Positions 59,329-64,000 of a stretch of DNA of 64,000 bases are shown piece after piece; position 1 is the stretch's first letter, and every line of letters starts with the position of its first letter. A model generated the notes under the pieces. The model worked only from the letters and a program-made list of their open reading frames with translations, did no database searches and was not told the DNA's origin. Source of the stretch: an uncultured Oscillibacter sp. (GTDB lineage Bacteria; Bacillota; Clostridia; Oscillospirales; Oscillospiraceae); assembly GCA_910577405.1 (NCBI GenBank), contig CAJTMG010000005.1:58203-122202 (forward strand). Reading direction: 5' to 3'. A program made the translations under genes and the position numbers.

Positions 59329-60350
59329 GAAAGCTGCTGAATACGTTCTTTGTTACATCAGAGGATATTTATCTTGCTTTGGACGGGGAGAATGTAGTAG
59401 CCAAACGGGAGCAGCAGGTGTTGGCCAGGTATCCGCTGCATACGCTGAACGGCATCATTACATTCTCCTATGCCGGCGCGTCTCCGGGATTGATGGGGGC
59501 TTGTGCGGAAAGGGGAATTGGGCTGGCGTTCTGTAAGCCCAGCGGGAAATTTCTGGCGCGTGTATGCGGAGAGAGCAGCGGGAATGTGCTTCTGCGCCGG
59601 AAACAGTACCGGGACGCCGACGACCCGAAAGAAAGCTGTCTGATTGCCCGGAATATGATTTTCGGGAAGCTGCATAACGCCCGCTGGAGCATTGAACGGA
59701 CCCGCCGGGACCATGCTATGCGGGTGGACACGGACAGACTTGGAGCCGCGTCGCAGACAATCAAGGATCTGCTTCCGGCGGTGCTGGAGACGGAGGACCC
59801 GGACCGTCTGCGGGGTTTGGAGGGCGTAGGAGCCGCGGCGTATTTCGGCGTGCTGGACGAGATGATTTTGCAGAAGGACTTCTGTTTTCATGGCCGGAGC
59901 CGACGGCCGCCGCTGGACCCGTTCAATGCCCTGCTGTCTTTTGCCTACAGCCTCCTGACCAATGACTGCGCCTCCGCACTGGAGAGCGTGGGGTTGGATG
60001 CTTATGTGGGCTTCCTGCATCGGGACCGGCCGGGACGCAGATCGCTGGCGCTGGATTTGATGGAGGAACTGCGGCCTTCACTGGCGGACCGCTTTGTTCT
60101 GAAGCTGGTGAATAACCGTATTGTCAAGGAGAAAGATTTCGAGAAAAGAGAAGGCGGCGCAGTGTATCTCAAGGACGATGCCCGCAGATTGTTCCTGAAG
60201 CATTGGCAGGAAAGAAAAAGGGAAACACTGACGCATCCGTATCTGGGTGAGAAACTGCCGTGGGGTTTGATTCCGTACGTACAGGCGCTTCTCCTGGCGC
60301 GCAGCCTGCGGGGAGACCTGGACGCTTATCCGCCGTTTTTGTGGAAGTGA
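59325..60350 (+). CDS. cas1: Cas1 integrase, type I-C
   Basis: A 341-aa protein. ATG at 59325 overlaps the cas4 stop; the longer frame in the same register is a shadow of cas4. N-terminal TFFVTSEDIYLALDGENVV, then GLEGVGAAAYFGVLDE with the metal Glu, AYVGFLHRDRPGRRSLALDLMEELRP with the metal His and Asp. It joins new spacers to the leader end with Cas2. Confidence 0.95.
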   Translation: MRKLLNTFFVTSEDIYLALDGENVVAKREQQVLARYPLHTLNGIITFSYAGASPGLMGACAERGIGLAFCKPSGKFLARVCGESSGNVLLRRKQYRDADDPKESCLIARNMIFGKLHNARWSIERTRRDHAMRVDTDRLGAASQTIKDLLPAVLETEDPDRLRGLEGVGAAAYFGVLDEMILQKDFCFHGRSRRPPLDPFNALLSFAYSLLTNDCASALESVGLDAYVGFLHRDRPGRRSLALDLMEELRPSLADRFVLKLVNNRIVKEKDFEKREGGAVYLKDDARRLFLKHWQERKRETLTHPYLGEKLPWGLIPYVQALLLARSLRGDLDAYPPFLWK

Positions 60351-60704
60351 AGAGGAATCAGGAAAAGAGTGAAAAGATGTTCGCGTCAATCTTTGAAGTG
60401 TAATAAATGACCTGGGAGGGAGGTGATAACTGCCTGTTCATAATAGAGATATAGGCTCAGGTTTTTAATCAGAGCCGTTGATATTGGCGTTGCCACCGAG
60501 TATTACAGCAATCCCACATTGAATAGATAGTTCCAAGCAGTAAAATCCAACAGAAATGAAGCAATACCCGTACTTTACAAGTGTGACGGAATCTTTACCT
60601 CAAACGGAATTGCTGTAATACACTATTAGAATTGGTTCCTTGGTTTGGTCAGGTAGGTTCTGATAACAGCTGCACTATAACACAGGAAAACAAAGAGGGA
60701 TGAT
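60351..60704. other. Unusual 354-bp cas1-cas2 gap
   Basis: Cas1 and cas2 usually overlap or touch in type I-C. This AT-rich insert contains no recognisable gene. It holds the inverted repeat pair at 60500-60621 and a small GGCTC/GAGCC hairpin near 60452-60474. It may be the scar of a mobile element. Confidence 0.6.
60500..60621. repeat. 13-bp inverted repeat pair, possible MITE remnant
   Basis: GTATTACAGCAAT (60500-60512) and ATTGCTGTAATAC (60609-60621) are exact complements, 96 nt apart, with partial similarity continuing inward. No target-site duplication was seen next to them. Confidence 0.5.
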
Positions 60705-60995
60705 ATGCTTGTTCTGATTACCTATGATGTAAATACGGAAGATGCTGCTGGACGGAAGCGCCTTCGGAAGATCGCAAAGCAGTGCGTGAATTACGGCCAG
60801 CGTGTGCAATGTTCAGTTTTTGAATGCCTTCTGGACCCAGCACAGTGCAAACTGCTTCAAGCAAAGCTGTGTGCCTTGATGGACCCGGAAAAGGATAGCC
60901 TGCGGTTCTACTACCTTGGGAATCGGTATGAGAAGAAGATTGAGCATTTTGGTTGCAAGAGTACGTATATGCCTGAAGACGTGTTAATACTATAG
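60705..60995 (+). CDS. cas2: Cas2, type I-C
   Basis: A 96-aa ferredoxin-fold protein of normal length: MLVLITYDVNTED with the conserved Asp8, GQRVQCSVFECLLD and YYLGNRYEKKIEHFG. AGAGGG upstream of ATG. It bridges two Cas1 dimers in the integration complex. It is separated from cas1 by 354 bp but faces the array leader. Confidence 0.95.
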   Translation: MLVLITYDVNTEDAAGRKRLRKIAKQCVNYGQRVQCSVFECLLDPAQCKLLQAKLCALMDPEKDSLRFYYLGNRYEKKIEHFGCKSTYMPEDVLIL

Positions 60996-61058
60996 TCTCT
61001 GCGAACCGGAAGCTGTCATAAAATCTCTGAGAGGTTCGCACCAGACTTTGCAGCAACA

Positions 61059-61087
61059 TTGACAAGGATTTTGTTTTGTATTATAAT
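61059..61087 (+). promoter_or_regulatory. CRISPR leader promoter
   Basis: Perfect TTGACA and TATAAT, 17 nt apart, about 94 nt upstream of the first repeat, within an AT-rich leader of about 185 bp. It points into the array, so cas2 lies on the leader side. Confidence 0.85.
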
Positions 61088-61180
61088 AGCATTCAGTATT
61101 ATTTATAGAGAGGAGATGAAAAGAGGTCTGCTGTTAGAGGAAATGACAGTAAGACAAGAAGTAAATTATACAAAATTGCT

Positions 61181-64000
61181 GTCGTCTCCCGCACGGGGGA
61201 CGTGGGTTGAAATATTTTGCTATTTAAGCAAAGATACCGCAAATTACGTCGTCTCCCGCACGGGGGACGTGGGTTGAAATTCCTCCTTTTAGCTTGCCCG
61301 GTATGTGGGGCCGCGGTCGTCTCCCGCACGGGGGACGTGGGTTGAAATAATGATTTGCCCTAAATGTGGAAGCGAAGAAGTAAGTCGTCTCCCGCACGGG
61401 GGACGTGGGTTGAAATCTCTCTGCTTATCATCAGATTGCCCTTACTGATGTCGTCTCCCGCACGGGGGACGTGGGTTGAAATCGCTTTGACGGCAGGAAC
61501 GCCAGCATCTTCGGCGGTCGTCTCCCGCACGGGGGACGTGGGTTGAAATTTGCTATAGGGAAGCGTCTCCGCCCATGCGCAAAGTCGTCTCCCGCACGGG
61601 GGACGTGGGTTGAAATTGCCCTCGCTGTTGGATACGTCGGCCTCTAGGTTGTAAGTCGTCTCCCGCACGGGGGACGTGGGTTGAAATACCTAAGTCTCCT
61701 CCGTACTGTACAACATCACCTGGTCGTCTCCCGCACGGGGGACGTGGGTTGAAATCCAAAAGTGAATCTGCTGGCACTGGAGGCCAACTAGTCGTCTCCC
61801 GCACGGGGGACGTGGGTTGAAATGGCAGAGACGTGATAGAGGTGCCGCGCAGGTACAGGTCGTCTCCCGCACGGGGGACGTGGGTTGAAATTGATGGAAT
61901 TGCTATAAACGGCGATCCCGTCGTGTCGTCTCCCGCACGGGGGACGTGGGTTGAAATGAATCCGCACGGAACAAAGTGACGTTCCGGAAGGTCGTCTCCC
62001 GCACGGGGGACGTGGGTTGAAATTTCTTTGGTCATGGTCTTCGCATCGTGTTTGTCCAGTCGTCTCCCGCACGGGGGACGTGGGTTGAAATGGCAGAGAC
62101 GTGATAGAGGTGCCGCGCAGGTACAGGGTCGTCTCCCGCACGGGGGACGTGGGTTGAAATATTCTGGATGTCGAGTGCAGAAGATGCAAAGCGGCAGAGT
62201 CGTCTCCCGCACGGGGGACGTGGGTTGAAATAGGTACTCGAAAGAAGCAAGGTACCCAATGGTCTGTCGTCTCCCGCACGGGGGACGTGGGTTGAAATTA
62301 TAGCGGCCGAGCAGGGGCTTATGTACGTTGGGGTCGTCTCCCGCACGGGGGACGTGGGTTGAAATTCCTATAACGATGTTCTGGCCCAGCGGCTGATGGT
62401 GTCGTCTCCCGCACGGGGGACGTGGGTTGAAATAGGGTTTCGTGGGTCCCAGTCCAAGCCTTGTTCTCGTCGTCTCCCGCACGGGGGACGTGGGTTGAAA
62501 TATATGTCAGCCAATCCAGGCGATGGACCTCCCGCGTCGTCTCCCGCACGGGGGACGTGGGTTGAAATTTGGGCGAAAAAGAAGAGGCCGGGGATTAAAT
62601 TCGTCGTCTCCCGCACGGGGGACGTGGGTTGAAATCCGCCTCCGTCCGGGTGTTCCTGCTGAAACTGACAGGTCGTCTCCCGCACGGGGGACGTGGGTTG
62701 AAATTTCATGCGGTCATAATCGAGGCAGGAAAAAGGGGGTCGTCTCCCGCACGGGGGACGTGGGTTGAAATTGGATGGTGATCTCCGCATTGCCCAGATA
62801 TTTGTGTCGTCTCCCGCACGGGGGACGTGGGTTGAAATTCAGATGTAAGCCGTTTGCCGTGTGGCCGATCTTCCAGGTCGTCTCCCGCACGGGGGACGTG
62901 GGTTGAAATCTTCCCCTCGAGGGCCTGTTCCGCCGCCGCTGTCAGGTCGTCTCCCGCACGGGGGACGTGGGTTGAAATAATTTATCCCGTCATAGAGCGT
63001 GTTCTCTCCGGCCTGGTCGTCTCCCGCACGGGGGACGTGGGTTGAAATTGCAATTTTTGTGGATCTTCAATTTCCCGGCAGCAGTCGTCTCCCGCACGGG
63101 GGACGTGGGTTGAAATTTGAATATATGGAGCGCATTGAAAAAGCATACCTGTCGTCTCCCGCACGGGGGACGTGGGTTGAAATTCTTCGCGAACCTGTAG
63201 AGCATGGAGCACATCTGCGTCGTCTCCCGCACGGGGGACGTGGGTTGAAATCACCTTAGTGTACCTAATGGTCTCTTGGGACCTGGTCGTCTCCCGCACG
63301 GGGGACGTGGGTTGAAATCTTATGGCAAAGAGTTGATTGCGGGTAACAACCGGTCGTCTCCCGCACGGGGGACGTGGGTTGAAATTTTTTTGCCCACTCG
63401 ACCGCTTCTTTGTGGGCGGGGTCGTCTCCCGCACGGGGGACGTGGGTTGAAATTTCAAATGCGTATTTACCAGTGTTTTTATTCCCTGTCGTCTCCCGCA
63501 CGGGGGACGTGGGTTGAAATAGGCGCGTCAACCGTCGTGAGGCTGTGCATTACCTGTCGTCTCCCGCACGGGGGACGTGGGTTGAAATTAAGCGCTTTTC
63601 TGCCCCTTCTTCGGGGTCAGGGTCGTCTCCCGCACGGGGGACGTGGGTTGAAATAAAATACGCGGCTGAACATCTGGATGAATTGGATGTCGTCTCCCGC
63701 ACGGGGGACGTGGGTTGAAATTGTGTCAAGGGCGCGGTGCCCGATACGCTGATACGTCGTCTCCCGCACGGGGGACGTGGGTTGAAATCATCCATACAAT
63801 TCCATATTGATTGGAAGCATAAGTCGTCTCCCGCACGGGGGACGTGGGTTGAAATATTTTCTTCCCCCCCACCCTAGCCTGTGGCCTGTGTCGTCTCCCG
63901 CACGGGGGACGTGGGTTGAAATAAAGCGCAATGCAGGAGCGTGAGAAGCGGACTGAGTCGTCTCCCGCACGGGGGACGTGGGTTGAAATTACGACTACAG
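61181..64000 (+). CRISPR. Type I-C CRISPR array, at least 42 repeats
   Basis: I count 42 identical 33-nt repeats starting at 61181, 61248, 61316 and so on, the last full one at 63957-63989; the array continues past the window. The repeat begins GTCGTCTCCCGCAC and ends GACGTGGGTTGAAAT; CGTCTCCC can pair with GGGGGACG, the hairpin cut by Cas5. Spacers are mostly 33-36 nt (one of 38). Every repeat I read was identical, so the trailer end is probably still distant. Spacers 10 (61824-61858) and 14 (62092-62127) are the same sequence. Short ORFs called across this region on both strands are repeat translations, not genes. Confidence 0.99.

Noticed and set aside
61553..62482. Long frames across the CRISPR array on both strands
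   Set aside because: They are translations of the identical repeats (such as FNPRPPCGRR or SSPARGTWVE) joined by spacers.
1..64000. tRNA or rRNA genes and complete insertion sequences
   Set aside because: None seen on reading; no transposase-like protein in any frame.

Overview
The window looks like a chromosome segment of a moderately GC-rich, spore-forming Clostridia-type Firmicute, most like an Oscillospiraceae gut anaerobe. Evidence: strong AGGAGG-type ribosome binding sites, SigA promoters with 17-nt spacers, a T-box leader, spore genes (sleC, two csp-type proteases, yunB), S-layer homology domains, a three-subunit xanthine dehydrogenase and a type I-C CRISPR-Cas locus. The taxonomic placement is inference; no rRNA or tRNA gene was found.

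Layout. 1-1.9 kb: end of a molybdenum hydroxylase operon (xdhA-B-C). 2-8.4 kb: a sugar nucleotidyltransferase, a secreted SGNH hydrolase, a large secreted esterase with S-layer anchoring domains, and a GH25 muramidase. 8.9-20.7 kb: a carbohydrate/polyol island, with a minus-strand XylFGH-like ABC transporter operon ending in three dehydrogenase/isomerase genes, and a divergent AraC regulator, xylulokinase-like kinase and fucose-isomerase-like gene. 20.8-23.3 kb: an acetyltransferase and an autoregulated PadR/membrane-protein pair. 23.5-33.9 kb: a minus-strand block with Gfo/Idh/MocA oxidoreductases, an EamA exporter next to a decayed copy of such a gene, a Liv-type ABC transporter with an embedded UroD-family gene, and a cysteine desulfidase. 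34.3-37.7 kb: an M20 peptidase homologue lacking its catalytic glutamates, an AraC regulator and an oxidoreductase. 37.8-42.5 kb: spore germination locus (sleC divergent from two subtilisin-like proteases). 42.6-52.7 kb: HAD phosphatase, ABC-F protein behind a leader-peptide/attenuator region, a T-box-controlled metY-metA methionine operon, a 56-aa membrane protein, murD, yunB and ligA. 52.8-64 kb: complete type I-C CRISPR-Cas (cas3, cas5-cas8-cas7-cas4-cas1, cas2) and an array of at least 42 identical 33-nt repeats running off the window.

The most interesting signal is between cas3 and cas5. The minus strand carries a shortened CRISPR-repeat-like element with the repeat's 3' handle and a small hairpin, followed by a pseudo-spacer. 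That pseudo-spacer matches 16 of 17 nt of a site directly upstream of the -35 box of the cas5-cas8-cas7 promoter. The site is preceded by TTC, the usual type I-C PAM, and the first two mismatches fall at positions 12 and 18. This is what a Cascade-guiding autorepressor RNA (CreA/CreR-like) would look like. The match is read directly from the sequence; the function is inference.
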